The notes beneath the pieces were generated by a model. That model had not been told where the DNA came from, made no database searches, and saw only the letters and a program-made list of their open reading frames with translations. Both the position numbers and the translations under genes were made by a program. A stretch of 5,622 nt of DNA from Gammaproteobacteria bacterium (GTDB lineage: Bacteria > Pseudomonadota > Gammaproteobacteria > JAJDOJ01), in NCBI GenBank assembly GCA_027030565.1, contig JALVEU010000019.1, positions 1 through 5,622 on the forward strand, in the 5' to 3' direction. How positions within the stretch are numbered: position 1 is the first letter of the stretch; the number at the start of each line of letters is the position of its first letter. Positions 5,592-5,622 of the stretch are shown piece after piece.

Positions 5592-5622
5592 GCCCGCCCG
5601 TCCACACGGCTGCCGGCACGCT

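Overview
The window looks like a piece of chromosome from a GC-rich Gram-negative bacterium. The genes are tightly packed, with Shine-Dalgarno sites. The GcvT, GcvH and Tpx proteins resemble proteobacterial ones, and the last gene encodes a lipoprotein with an outer-membrane-type sorting signal. Glycine decarboxylase is of the split type (GcvPA separate from GcvPB), which among gammaproteobacteria is common in sulfur-oxidising and Chromatiales-like lineages. That placement is an inference; nothing here fixes the genus.

Layout, all on the + strand. Bases 1-712 hold the 3' two thirds of gcvT (aminomethyltransferase), cut by the window edge. gcvH (709-1101, lipoyl carrier) overlaps it by ATGA. 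gcvPA (1136-2497, subunit 1 of the P-protein) follows after 34 nt. These three encode parts of the glycine cleavage system. GcvPA/GcvPB decarboxylates glycine, the aminomethyl group passes to the lipoyl arm of GcvH, and GcvT moves it to tetrahydrofolate with release of ammonia. The catalytic PLP-binding subunit GcvPB, usually the next gene, is not here. Instead, 62 nt further on comes tpx (2560-3060), an atypical 2-Cys thiol peroxidase, which is followed by a good candidate intrinsic terminator (3078-3116).

A 243-nt stretch (3117-3359) contains a perfect 7-bp hairpin and a weak promoter candidate but no convincing gene. It leads into a 743-residue lipoprotein gene (3360-5591). This protein has a lipobox signal peptide, several bacterial Ig-like segments, two perfect EF-hand-type calcium loops plus a partial third, and three cysteine pairs. 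The last 31 nt hold nothing recognisable.

Most of the window is ordinary metabolism. The parts worth a second look are the apparent break of the gcv operon before gcvPB and the uncharacterised Ig/EF-loop lipoprotein. I see no mobile element, CRISPR array, tRNA or rRNA.
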